NCBI GenBank assembly: GCA_019358985.1
Contig: JAHHIJ010000027.1
Location: 1-64,000 of the forward strand
Direction: 5' to 3'
Source: Tolypothrix brevis GSE-NOS-MK-07-07A
Lineage (GTDB): Bacteria > Cyanobacteriota > Cyanobacteriia > Cyanobacteriales > Nostocaceae
DNA length: 64,000 nucleotides
Shown here piece by piece: positions 50,377 to 59,951 of the stretch. The position numbers and the translations under genes are program-made. Under the pieces are notes generated by a model. It was not told the DNA's origin. It searched no databases and saw only the letters and a program-made list of their open reading frames with translations. The number at the start of each line of letters is the position of its first letter. Position 1 is the first letter of the stretch.

Positions 50377-51393
50377 TTATAGATTTGCAACTTTTTCTAT
50401 CCAATTACTCACGTTAATATTTAAATTAATTACACGCAGTTTTTGTTCTATTTTCCTTACAGTCAACATATGCCGATGCATAACTGATGTGCGTGGCATA
50501 TTATGTCTGACAACTGCTTCACATAACCATTGATATTTATATGATCCTAGATTAAAGTTCTTCAGACTTTTAATTTGTGCATTCCAATCGTTATAGAAAA
50601 ACAAATTGAAATAATGAATTGACACTATTTCATCCCAAGCTTTAATTCGCGATTCTTTCGATAAGCGATTATGCAAGGGTAATGGATAACTACAAGTAGA
50701 AGAAAAATGAGATATATTTTCTTCTAAGGAGCATAAAGTCACAGACAGAACTGACTGTTCTACAAAATAAATCCCTTGGGGAGGGGTAATGTCTAAACGC
50801 ATTACCTTTTCAAAATTTTCTTTCCAAGCTGTGAATATACCAGCATTTCTTCTCACCGCAACTAAACCAGAATTCCAGTAACCTCTAATATTTTTTTTGC
50901 CAATTGGTGTGTTGACAAATATCTCGCGTTTGACTCCAAGCACTTCATACAGTTTCATCCAGTACCAGTCTTGAGGATCTTTATTTCCAGTAGAACCAAT
51001 TCCTTGACCATATTCTGGACGTATCCGGACGTTGGAATCTGATGGTAATAAAAACTCTTTAGGCTCAGAAAAAAAGCATTTATCACTGTCTAGAAAAACT
51101 AAAATATCCGCATCTATGTTTTGTTCTGCATAGGCACAAACTAAAGGCTTATTTGCTAAATAATAGTTATGAAACTCTTCATTTATGGGAACTTGTTGAT
51201 GAATAACTTGCAAAGCTGTAAAGGCTTTTCGAGTTTCCATAGAGATAGGTTCACCTACTCTGGGATGAAAACTATATATGGGTGTATCTTTTAAATTGCC
51301 GCAGAATTTGCGAATACTTTCTGCAAGCATTAGAGATTGACCTTCTAAACGACCAGGTTCTGTACAAATGATAAAAGCTATAGGTACTGACAT
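50377..51393 (-). CDS. Putative GT-A-type glycosyltransferase
   Basis: I do not recognise a named subfamily. The stretch ADILVFLDSDKCFF (about residues 114-127) has the DxD motif of nucleotide-sugar transferases. IRGYWNSGLVAVRRNAGIF is the usual following strand. The start VPIAFIICTEPGRLEGQSLM is also GT-A-like. 338 residues, no membrane helix. There is a 260-bp gap to the next gene and a 300-bp gap before it, so it may have its own promoter. Confidence 0.75.
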   Translation of the reverse strand: MSVPIAFIICTEPGRLEGQSLMLAESIRKFCGNLKDTPIYSFHPRVGEPISMETRKAFTALQVIHQQVPINEEFHNYYLANKPLVCAYAEQNIDADILVFLDSDKCFFSEPKEFLLPSDSNVRIRPEYGQGIGSTGNKDPQDWYWMKLYEVLGVKREIFVNTPIGKKNIRGYWNSGLVAVRRNAGIFTAWKENFEKVMRLDITPPQGIYFVEQSVLSVTLCSLEENISHFSSTCSYPLPLHNRLSKESRIKAWDEIVSIHYFNLFFYNDWNAQIKSLKNFNLGSYKYQWLCEAVVRHNMPRTSVMHRHMLTVRKIEQKLRVINLNINVSNWIEKVANL

Positions 51394-51692
51394 CTTGTGT
51401 TTTTCCTTACTTAATGAAATGTGAACTGAATCAATAACTGCTTGTTTAATTAAGGATGTAGTAATTACTAGTTATAAAAGTTAAGAGTTGGATTTAAAAT
51501 TAGGTGAATATATAGCATTTCCTAGTCTGCTGAGGTACAAATTTATCTGCGTCCATCGGCGTTTATCTATCTTCATCTGCGGTTAATTCAATATTCTGTA
51601 CCTCATGAATGTGGGAATCGCTAAAAGCTTTTCTATAAGAGTACGACTAATAGCTCCAGTCTTTTTTAAGAGTTAAAGAGATTGATTCAAAT
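51394..51692. other. Gap within the exopolysaccharide locus, no gene seen
   Basis: A/T-rich non-coding stretch with no recognised repeat except the fragment gcgtccatcggcgtttatct (near 51548), a simple sequence often seen between cyanobacterial genes. A promoter for the gene at 50377-51393 may lie here. Confidence 0.4.
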
Positions 51693-52952
51693 TTATGTTG
51701 GTTTAGTTTCTCTGAGGATTTCCTGAAATAAAGCTGAATAGCGACGTGCTTGAAGTTGCAGCGTAAATTCTCGTTCTGCTTTTGCGCGTGCATAGAAAGA
51801 TAGTTTCTGATGTCTCTCTGGATTTTCTAATACCCAGGTAATTCCTTTGGCAAAATCTTCAACTTCATAAGGTTTCGCCAAATAACCATTCTGTTCATGG
51901 TCAACAATATCTTTTAAACCAGTAGAATGAAATGCCACAACTGGAGTACCACAAGCGAGGGACTCAGAGGCTGTTTGTCCGAAAGATTCCTGAAGAGATG
52001 GCACTAACATCACATCAGCTGCTGAGTAAACACTTGCTAAAGACGTATTATCATGCAAGTGTCCTAAATAGTGTGTTTTAAAACCTAAATCAGGGGGGTT
52101 TTCCGGTTGAGATGCACCGAAAATAACGACATTCCAGCTATCATTCCAGCCGGCTTTGCTCAATTGTTGCAGTGATGGTTGCAATAAATGAAACCCTTTA
52201 TTTCTATCACTTGTTGCCTGTAAGGCTCCGAAAAGAATGAGTTTTCTATCTTGAGGTAAATTGAGAATTTCGCGTGCTAAAACTTGATTGATCGGTCGAA
52301 ACATTTGAGTATCAAGTCCATGTGGAATGACCTCAATTCGCAAATTTTGGAACAATGAACTAGAACTAGCACAATTAGCTAACCAAGAACTTGGAGAAAT
52401 AAGAGTTAAATTCAAATCTTTCCAAGCTTTTGCTTTACGCTTCCATACCCAACGGGACAAATCCCAATCATTACCACTGTTGAGTTGAGGACAGGCTCCA
52501 CAAGATACGGTATAGCGATCGCATTCTCCAATTACATGACATCCACCAGTAAATCCCCAGCTATCATGAAGAGTCCAAACTAAAGGTTGCTTTAACTTAG
52601 CAAGGGTTTCTATCTGCATAAAAGCCGCACTAATCCAGTGCAAATTGATAATATCTGGATTAATCTGAGCAACTTGGGGAATAACTCTATCTGGCAACCA
52701 TTGAGTAAAAAATGAAGTATTACTTCTTTGACGATAAAACTTTAATGGTAAAGTCTCAAATGTCAATTTTGTCTTTGCTATGCCTTGATTTAGTCTAATT
52801 TTAGGTGCAATTACTGTTTTGTCATCACTCAGTTTCTCTTGCACCAGCATTTGAGAATCTAGCCCAATATATTGTAAACCTTTGTGCAAGCGATATGCAG
52901 CGCGAGCCGCACCGCCACTAATATCATGAGTACTAAGATGCAAAATCTTCAC
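51693..52952 (-). CDS. Glycosyltransferase, GT4-type
   Basis: The N-terminus ILHLSTHDISGGAARAAYRL is that of a known GT4 subgroup, with WTLHDSWGFTGGCHVIGECD and a CGACPQL cysteine pair that probably binds no metal. The C-terminal domain has GALQATSDRNKGFHLLQPSL, VVIFGAS, and the E-x7-E block VPSLQESFGQTASESLACGT. The protein is 419 residues. The start overlaps the end of the polymerase gene by 20 bp, so translation is coupled. Confidence 0.93.
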   Translation of the reverse strand: MKILHLSTHDISGGAARAAYRLHKGLQYIGLDSQMLVQEKLSDDKTVIAPKIRLNQGIAKTKLTFETLPLKFYRQRSNTSFFTQWLPDRVIPQVAQINPDIINLHWISAAFMQIETLAKLKQPLVWTLHDSWGFTGGCHVIGECDRYTVSCGACPQLNSGNDWDLSRWVWKRKAKAWKDLNLTLISPSSWLANCASSSSLFQNLRIEVIPHGLDTQMFRPINQVLAREILNLPQDRKLILFGALQATSDRNKGFHLLQPSLQQLSKAGWNDSWNVVIFGASQPENPPDLGFKTHYLGHLHDNTSLASVYSAADVMLVPSLQESFGQTASESLACGTPVVAFHSTGLKDIVDHEQNGYLAKPYEVEDFAKGITWVLENPERHQKLSFYARAKAEREFTLQLQARRYSALFQEILRETKPT

Positions 52953-54225
52953 TTCTATTAACCTTTTGATTGCTAAAATTACTTGACGATGAAAACTTAT
53001 TCAAGATAATACTTTTTCGAGTTCTTTCATACTCAAGAGTCAGAGATAAAGAAGTTGTGACATACATTAACCAATTCCAACTGGGAGTTAATAATCTCGC
53101 TTCTGAAAAATTCACTATGATGATGATGAGTAGCATCTGCACAGGCCAATAATCTTGTGGTTTTTTCGCAATTGAGATAACACGAGTCATTGCCATAATA
53201 AAAAAGCGGATAAAACCTGCGGCAAAAGTCAAAAAGCCTAAGATTCCTAATTCTAATAACAGTTCTAAAAAACCATTGTGAGCATTACTAGCCCAATCAA
53301 GAGTTGCTCTGAGATTAGATGCAGCGCTAGTAGTCCAAAATCCATAAAATCCATAACCTAACCAAGGTCTTTCCAAAATTTTGGCAATTATCATTTCCCA
53401 GAGGTCAGAACGTCCACTAAATGTCAGGTCTTTACCGGAAGCACCCACTACACCTTCTGCATTATTCGTAATAAATATTGAAGAACTTATAACTAGCATT
53501 ACAACTAAGCTAATCATCATAACTTGCAATTTGTAGTTATTTTGTCTAACTAATTTGTAGAAAGGTAAAAGTAATATCATTGTCAACAAAATCGTCAAAG
53601 CTGTTGTTGAACGCGAGAGGATAATTAAGCATATAGATATTCCACATAGCACCCACATTAACCAGCGATATCGATTGACACTCAGACCAAGGTGTAAAAA
53701 AACTCCTGCACTCCAAGCCATTATGTATCCTAGTTCATTCTTATGACCGAAAATTCCGCTCCACATACCTGCTAATTCCGGTGCTTTGTGAATATAACCT
53801 GGCATTAATGCCGAAAAGAATATAGATAACGATGCTGCTGTACCCAATCCCCAAGCTATTAGCCTCATTTGTTCTGTAAGGCTATAACGCATCGCCAAAT
53901 AAATTGCGAGTAAATATATTCTGATTAGACCTCTTATATAAGTGAGACTAGTACCTATGTCTTCCGTCCATAAAAGAGAAAAGAAGATTATTGCTAGTAA
54001 TAAAAACTGAAGTTTACCTCTCGTAACTACATACAAAAAACCTTTCCAATATAAAAGTATGAAATAAAATAAAATGGCATATGAAATTAGATTAAGCAAA
54101 TTATCTACTATACTGCCTCCCAATGGAGACAGAGAAATTTCTTGTGCAGGGCGTATTGACAACGTTCCAACAGAAATGAATATTAGTAAGATAGTTAATA
54201 GTTTTTCCGATAATTTAATCTTCAA
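52933..54225 (-). CDS. O-antigen ligase/polymerase family membrane protein (Wzy-like)
   Basis: Polymerases of this class join repeat units at the outer face of the plasma membrane. The 430-residue protein has about eleven membrane helices. The family region is near residues 285-330 (RPWLGYGFYGFWTT, ASNAHNGFLELLLELGILGF), including the conserved His in AHNGFLE. A cytosolic tail of 40 residues follows. Next to a flippase and tyrosine autokinase gene, the role as polymerase of a Wzy pathway is a fair inference. Confidence 0.9.
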   Translation of the reverse strand: MKIKLSEKLLTILLIFISVGTLSIRPAQEISLSPLGGSIVDNLLNLISYAILFYFILLYWKGFLYVVTRGKLQFLLLAIIFFSLLWTEDIGTSLTYIRGLIRIYLLAIYLAMRYSLTEQMRLIAWGLGTAASLSIFFSALMPGYIHKAPELAGMWSGIFGHKNELGYIMAWSAGVFLHLGLSVNRYRWLMWVLCGISICLIILSRSTTALTILLTMILLLPFYKLVRQNNYKLQVMMISLVVMLVISSSIFITNNAEGVVGASGKDLTFSGRSDLWEMIIAKILERPWLGYGFYGFWTTSAASNLRATLDWASNAHNGFLELLLELGILGFLTFAAGFIRFFIMAMTRVISIAKKPQDYWPVQMLLIIIIVNFSEARLLTPSWNWLMYVTTSLSLTLEYERTRKSIILNKFSSSSNFSNQKVNRSEDFAS

Positions 54226-54267
54226 GTTTCAACCCCAGATTCCTTTTTGAATTGATTATGGCTATGA

Positions 54268-55194
54268 CTATTTGTTGATCGTTGAGTAGTTTATTGCTTT
54301 CTTCAACCTCTCCTTAAAAATATCCAAAGCAGTTGCTTTATAGACTGTTTTCTGTGTAAAAATATCTGCTTCTACATTACGCACAATAAACGGTGGATGC
54401 TTCAAGGGAAATTCCATTGCTTCCGTTGGTATATTAATGAACGAACATTCTTGATTAGAGCTAAAATGAGTTGCGTCTGCACCAATACCAACATTAGAAA
54501 CTAAATTTACATTGGGAATAATGCTTAGGCTACCCTGCATCCAGGAAGCAAATGTCCATTGGTAATCCCAGGTGATACCTGTAGGATTTTCATAAACTGA
54601 CTGAAATATTCGCTGCCAATAATTTACAAGCTTTGGATCTATCAAAATGTCATTTAAGAGATTTTCTGCTTGTACCTCTTTCCAGAGTTTGATGTTCAAA
54701 TCATAATGTTGCCAAGCACGTCTCCAACTTGCCCAACCCCAGCAATGAGTGTAGCGAGAAAAATAGTAACTATAATTTGTGCGTCTGTGCCCAAATTGAA
54801 CATTCTGTGCAGAAATTGTTGAAATTCTAGTATCGTGCCTGTATTTTTGGAGTAATTTTTCACAGAAGGGGAAAAAGGTTGGATGAGGTATGCAATCATC
54901 TTCTAAAATTATAGTTTCTTCTGTATGGTTGAAAACCCAATCTAAACCAGTATAAACTCGTTTTGCACAGCCTAAGTTAATCTCAGAATAATTCTTGATA
55001 ACTTCACAATCCCAATCAACTCTTTCAATAATTGATCGAGTTGCTTCACACTTTTGTGCTTCACCCTCACGGTCAGTACGAGGTCCATCTGCTATCACAA
55101 ATAGCTTTGAAGGTTTTACTTGGCGAATAACTTCAAAAACTTTCTCTGTGGTTTGCGGTCGTTTGAAAATAATAAAGGTAACTGGCGTATTCAT
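54268..55194 (-). CDS. Putative GT-A-type glycosyltransferase (HlpA-like)
   Basis: The N-terminus TPVTFIIFKRPQTTEKVFEV is characteristic for a group of GT-A proteins sometimes labelled hemolytic protein HlpA-like. The metal site is ETIILEDDCIPHPTFFPFCE (EDD at about residues 96-98), and the WGWASWRRAW block follows. The protein is 308 residues. It lies between flippase and polymerase genes. The substrate is unknown. Confidence 0.85.
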   Translation of the reverse strand: MNTPVTFIIFKRPQTTEKVFEVIRQVKPSKLFVIADGPRTDREGEAQKCEATRSIIERVDWDCEVIKNYSEINLGCAKRVYTGLDWVFNHTEETIILEDDCIPHPTFFPFCEKLLQKYRHDTRISTISAQNVQFGHRRTNYSYYFSRYTHCWGWASWRRAWQHYDLNIKLWKEVQAENLLNDILIDPKLVNYWQRIFQSVYENPTGITWDYQWTFASWMQGSLSIIPNVNLVSNVGIGADATHFSSNQECSFINIPTEAMEFPLKHPPFIVRNVEADIFTQKTVYKATALDIFKERLKKAINYSTINK

Positions 55195-55298
55195 GTTTGA
55201 TTAGACTATTATCTTGAAATAAAAAGGCAAGTTAAAAAATATCAGACACTATTGGAAAGAGATGAGATATCGTTTATGTACATAAATTATTGATACTT

Positions 55299-56621
55299 TT
55301 AAGAATTAGAAAAAGGAAGAAGGGACTGAAGCTGAAGTTTAAATAGTTTGTGTGTTCTTTTGTCAAATCCATTGCTGATAAAAGCGGCAACAGCTTGAGA
55401 TATTATAGTTGCGATCGCTGCACCCAGTCCTGCATATTTAGGAATCAACAATAAGTTAAGAATGATGTTTAAAATTGCCCCTAATAACGTCTTACCTAAA
55501 GAAACATTGTTCAAACCTTCAGCAACAAACCAAGGTGATGTTGCAACACCCATAAATACAAACAACGAAGTCCAGATATGAACTGCTAATATTGGTCCTG
55601 CTTCTGCATATCCACTTCCAAACATCGCCATAATTATGTTTCCGGACAGGAATGTCATTGGTAGAGAAATTGCAATAGATATAAATGCCATTAGACGAAG
55701 TAATTGTCTTATCCGCTTATAGTAAAGAGTTTCTGATTTTTCTTTAGCTGCGTAGATTGAAGGACCAACGGAGGAAACAACAGTTGTCGGAATAAAATAC
55801 CAAATCTCAGAAATTCGGACAGCAGCAGAATAAATACCAACTTCGCTATCTCCTATCATTTGACCTAACATTATCTGGTCAATTTTCATAAAAATCAGGA
55901 TAGCGAATCCCGAAAAAATCAGAGGTAAACTCTCTTTCAAAAGAGTTTTGGCAGCAGAAAAACTCCATGTCCACAACCACACTGAAAATCCTTTGGCTTG
56001 GTAAATCATTACTAAGCTAATTGCATTCATCACAAATTCTGCTAATGTTACCCAAGCAAAAGCTATCAATGGTGCTTTGATTAAAATTAGTCCTACTTTG
56101 ATGAGAGTGTTTAGTAAATAAGCTGCATTTTTAGCGATTACAGTGTATTTTGACTTCACCTGTGATTGAAACCACAGTTCAATAGTATCAACAGCCCGAA
56201 AAATTCCTGTCACGGCTAAAATCGTAACTAGCCATATCTTCAATGTATCCTTCTCACCTAAGAAAAACATACAGCCTACGGCTACTAACACAGAGGCAAT
56301 CCCACCCAGCAGTTTTAGCCAAAAAGCGGTTCCTAAAAGTTCCTCTTTGTTTGATGATTTAGATACGAGATGACGAACTAATACATCGTCCAGTCCAAGG
56401 GTGAAAATTGGACTAAATAAGCTGACAAAAGCTAAAGCATAATTAAACAGACCATACTGCTTTACTCCTAAGTAGCGTGCTACCCATACTCCTACGATCA
56501 AGCTTGCACCCATACGTAGAATGCGATCGCTAAACAACCAACCTGTATTGGTAATAATTGCACGCAGTCCAGAGCGAGATTTAAATTGTGATAAGTTGGG
56601 AATTTTCAATTTACTTAGCAT
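55299..56621 (-). CDS. Oligosaccharide flippase (Wzx-like)
   Basis: The protein moves lipid-linked repeat units across the plasma membrane. About twelve to fourteen helices; the N-terminal block GWLFSDRILRMGASLIVGVW and VARYLGVKQYGLFNYALAF is typical for MATE-like polysaccharide flippases. The C-terminal ends IISQAVAAFISNGFDKRTHK. Start ATG 56621 is chosen over a TTG at 56669. 440 residues is normal. Neighbours complete a Wzx/Wzy set. Confidence 0.93.
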   Translation of the reverse strand: MLSKLKIPNLSQFKSRSGLRAIITNTGWLFSDRILRMGASLIVGVWVARYLGVKQYGLFNYALAFVSLFSPIFTLGLDDVLVRHLVSKSSNKEELLGTAFWLKLLGGIASVLVAVGCMFFLGEKDTLKIWLVTILAVTGIFRAVDTIELWFQSQVKSKYTVIAKNAAYLLNTLIKVGLILIKAPLIAFAWVTLAEFVMNAISLVMIYQAKGFSVWLWTWSFSAAKTLLKESLPLIFSGFAILIFMKIDQIMLGQMIGDSEVGIYSAAVRISEIWYFIPTTVVSSVGPSIYAAKEKSETLYYKRIRQLLRLMAFISIAISLPMTFLSGNIIMAMFGSGYAEAGPILAVHIWTSLFVFMGVATSPWFVAEGLNNVSLGKTLLGAILNIILNLLLIPKYAGLGAAIATIISQAVAAFISNGFDKRTHKLFKLQLQSLLPFSNS

Positions 56622-56694
56622 TACGTTTTCATTTGAATATGTAACATGTTTAATCTCTATTTTCGTCAACTAAGTAGATATTGATTCATGGTTT

Positions 56695-57681
56695 TTACAT
56701 GATTATGGCTGACATTATTTGTAATTTCATCGCCATCAATGGCTTTAGTAAAAGGCTAAACAAAGAACTGATTCCTTTAACTTTTGAATAAAGATTATGT
56801 TCAAATAAAAATATTATTTTCAAATAAACAACAAAATCTTTAAATTTTGGACAAGGTATTGTTTTGAATTCATCCAAAGAGGTCAAAGCTAAAGATAACG
56901 GCAAACTAAAATTATTTCTTTGAATGATGTAATTAAATAAATAATTACATTTTAAAAATCTCTTGTATTCATAATTTCTATCTGTGCTTAAAGATTTATT
57001 ATGGTAGTGATTATTATTATGTATTCTGTACCTCACTAAAGGTTTAGACATATAAAATTTTTTAGCTCCTACCAAAGAAGCTCCCCATACCAAACAGTCA
57101 TCAGCTCTGACACGCCAATCTTCTATATATGGAATGGGTAAAAATTTTCTTAATACTTCTCTACGCATTGATAATGTTGAAGTTATAGAGCCAATCCATT
57201 CCCCAATGCATAAAGTTCTAATTACCGAATAACCTAAATCTAAATCAACTCCATCGGTTTGAAATGTTCCTTCAACTGCACCAAATTTGTTGTAGGCACA
57301 AAACATAAAATCACATTCCCGATGTCTCCTATAAAAATTTAAAGCATTTTCTAAATATTCAGGCTCGTACATATCATCTGCATCTAAAAAAAAGATAATA
57401 TCCCCAGTTGCCCCTGAGAAACCTTCGTTAAAAGATGATAGTTGTCCTTGATTTTTTTCTTTCAAGATACATTTAATATTGGCTGACTGAGCAAATTTAG
57501 CAATTATTTCCGCAGAATTATCTGTAGAGGCATCATCAACAATAATAATTTCATCAAATTTAACTGTTTGATTTAAAGCGCTATTAACTGCCTCTATGAG
57601 AAACTGAGCATAATTGTAATTATTAATCAAACAAGATGTTTGGATTTTGTTTGTATCCATAGCTTGATAATGCCTCATCAC
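56695..57681 (-). CDS. Glycosyltransferase family 2
   Basis: GT-A fold enzyme with the classical motifs TSCLINNYNYAQFLIEAVNS, DEIIIVDDASTDNSAEII and GDIIFFLDADDMYEPEYLEN, where DADD holds the metal. The later DWRVRADDCLVWGASLVGAK provides the acidic base region. The start may be ATG 57681 or ATG 57660 (MDTNKIQ); the first is kept. 328 residues. It lies directly downstream of the tyrosine autokinase gene by about 60 bp. Confidence 0.93.
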   Translation of the reverse strand: MMRHYQAMDTNKIQTSCLINNYNYAQFLIEAVNSALNQTVKFDEIIIVDDASTDNSAEIIAKFAQSANIKCILKEKNQGQLSSFNEGFSGATGDIIFFLDADDMYEPEYLENALNFYRRHRECDFMFCAYNKFGAVEGTFQTDGVDLDLGYSVIRTLCIGEWIGSITSTLSMRREVLRKFLPIPYIEDWRVRADDCLVWGASLVGAKKFYMSKPLVRYRIHNNNHYHNKSLSTDRNYEYKRFLKCNYLFNYIIQRNNFSLPLSLALTSLDEFKTIPCPKFKDFVVYLKIIFLFEHNLYSKVKGISSLFSLLLKPLMAMKLQIMSAIIM

Positions 57682-57740
57682 AAAATAAACTCCAGAAAAA
57701 TAAGTGCAGGCTAATCAGCCAGTTGTGGCGCTTTTTTCAA

Positions 57741-59951
57741 TCACCTTGAATCAACTTCTTTCATCAATGAAGAATTATTGTTAGAGGTAATAGCTGTCTC
57801 AATCGCATCCTTGGTGTAATAAAAATAACTATCAGGTTCCCTTTTAACATTCACACCATTGATGACTATCCCTAAAACCTTCTGACCTGACTGAATTAAA
57901 AACTCTTTCGCAGCATTAGCGCTGTCTAAGTTAACTACTCCAGGACGAACTACTAGCAACATACCGTCAGTGAGATTGCTTAAAACAGCAGCATCTGCCG
58001 TTCCTGACAGTGCAGGAGTATCGAAAATTACAAAATCGTAATCTCTGGCAAAGCTATTAATTAATATTGCCATACGCTGGGAATCTAGAAGTGCCATTGG
58101 GTTGGGAGGCAAAACTCCAGATGAAAGAACATATAAGTTGGGAAGAACTTCTTGCACCGCAGCATTTAAAGAGACTTGATCAACAATGATATTGCTGAGT
58201 CCAACAGCATTAGTTAGTTCCCAGATATGATGCTGTATGGGATGACGCATATCTGCATCTACTAACAACACCCGACGCCCTATCTGAGCCATAGCTACAG
58301 CTAAATTTGCAGCTACTTCAGACTTTCCTTCTTTGGCAACGGAACTTGATACCACAATGCTTTTAAGCGGTTTATCAGAACAGAGGAATTTCAAATTCGC
58401 TTGCAGTATTTGGTATGCGTCACCAAAAGGGAACTGAGGAATATCTCTGCCTATGATTCTGGGAAGAGATTTGCTTAATCCTGTGACAGAATAATGATTT
58501 TTCCCGTTAATATTCAACCCCGGAATGATTCCTAAAAGGGTGTATCTCATAACTTCTTTAGCTTCTTTGACTGTCTTCACCGAGCGGTCAATCAAGTCTA
58601 AACCAAAGGCAGCAATGATACCCAGAAAAAGACCAATACCTCCTCCACCAACAACAAACAAAAGTTTGCGGGGACCTTCTGGTTTATCAGGTAATAAGGC
58701 ATAGGAGATGACACGAGCATTGGGAATCTTTTGGTTCTCGGCAACAGAAATTTCTTGGAGTTTTGTCAAGAGTGTTTCATAAGTCGTTTGAGCGGCTTTC
58801 AGCTTGCGTTCTAGCTCCCGTTGAAACTGTTCTAGCCGTGGCAAATAACTTGCTCTTTGTCTGTAAGCTTCCGACTGTTGGGAGAGTGTGATAATTTGTC
58901 TTTCTAAACCGACACGTTGTGCCTCTGCACGGGTAATATCTGCAATCAAGCCTTGTCGCAGTTGTCCAATCTGCAAACTTCCCTGTGTTACCTGCGCTTC
59001 ACCAGCTACTTGTCCTGTCCGCTCTTGTAGCAAGCTCCTAAGAGCAGCAACTTTTTCTTCTAAGTTAGTAACGCTAGGGTGTCCGGCTTGGAAACGAGTA
59101 CGTTCTAGTGTCAGTTGGCTTTCTGCTTCCTGAAGTTGGGCAAGCACTTTTTGAACTCCAGGTGCTTGACTCAATTCAGATGCAATTACACCTTGCTGTG
59201 AATTTACCTGAGCTTCTTTGCGTAACTGTTCTAAACGACCATTGACATCATCCAGTTGAGCTTGAGCTTGAGAAACTTGGCTGTTTAACTTAGAAATCGT
59301 ATCAACTGCGGCATTTGCTTCTTGGTCTAATACAATGACTTTATTCTTTTCTTTAAATTCCCGCAGTTCTGATTCCGCTCTTCTGACAGTTCCCTCAGCT
59401 TTGGGCAATTGCATTTCAATAAATTTTTTGACTGTCAGTGCTTCATCCTGATTCGCTTGCACATTCTGCTTGATATAAGTGTCGATAACTGTATTGACAG
59501 CTTTACTAGCCAGTTCAGGATTGTTATCTCCATAAGTAATCTGTACAACATCGCTGCCTTTGATACCTTCTACCTTGAGTTTGGCGGCAAAGTCGCGAAT
59601 CGGCAGAGGATTTCCTTTAGCATTTTTGAGATTGAGTAAATGAATTGTCTCTTGAAGCACTGGATTTGATGCAACAATTTTCACCTGAGTTTCCAAAGGA
59701 TTTTCGTTCTGATTCAATGCTTCCAGGCGTCCTATCTCTTGTGTTAACCCTGTGAGTGAGGAAGTGCGATTCGTTTTAATCATTAAACTTCCTTCTGCCT
59801 TATATGAGGGTTTTAGGGAAAACGCATATAAAGACCCAAGGCTAACAGCTATTCCAAAAATTCCTACTACAGGTAGCCAACGTCGTTGCAAAACCTGTAA
59901 ATATTTCTGAATATCTATTTCTTCAAAGTTTGGTAAAGATTCCATTGTCAT
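57741..59951 (-). CDS. Polysaccharide co-polymerase with tyrosine autokinase domain (Wzc-like)
   Basis: This protein controls chain length and export. A Wzz domain with two membrane helices (near residues 31-47 and 428-449) encloses a long coiled coil (about 165-400). The cytosolic BY-kinase domain has Walker A (SSSVAKEGKSEVAANLAVAM), Walker A' (VLLVDADMRHP) and Walker B (FVIFDTPALSG). A tyrosine cluster (YFYY) is near the C-terminus, where autophosphorylation occurs. At 736 residues it is of normal length. It is the first gene of the locus, so the promoter lies in the gap at 59952-60300. Confidence 0.95.
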   Translation of the reverse strand: MTMESLPNFEEIDIQKYLQVLQRRWLPVVGIFGIAVSLGSLYAFSLKPSYKAEGSLMIKTNRTSSLTGLTQEIGRLEALNQNENPLETQVKIVASNPVLQETIHLLNLKNAKGNPLPIRDFAAKLKVEGIKGSDVVQITYGDNNPELASKAVNTVIDTYIKQNVQANQDEALTVKKFIEMQLPKAEGTVRRAESELREFKEKNKVIVLDQEANAAVDTISKLNSQVSQAQAQLDDVNGRLEQLRKEAQVNSQQGVIASELSQAPGVQKVLAQLQEAESQLTLERTRFQAGHPSVTNLEEKVAALRSLLQERTGQVAGEAQVTQGSLQIGQLRQGLIADITRAEAQRVGLERQIITLSQQSEAYRQRASYLPRLEQFQRELERKLKAAQTTYETLLTKLQEISVAENQKIPNARVISYALLPDKPEGPRKLLFVVGGGGIGLFLGIIAAFGLDLIDRSVKTVKEAKEVMRYTLLGIIPGLNINGKNHYSVTGLSKSLPRIIGRDIPQFPFGDAYQILQANLKFLCSDKPLKSIVVSSSVAKEGKSEVAANLAVAMAQIGRRVLLVDADMRHPIQHHIWELTNAVGLSNIIVDQVSLNAAVQEVLPNLYVLSSGVLPPNPMALLDSQRMAILINSFARDYDFVIFDTPALSGTADAAVLSNLTDGMLLVVRPGVVNLDSANAAKEFLIQSGQKVLGIVINGVNVKREPDSYFYYTKDAIETAITSNNNSSLMKEVDSR

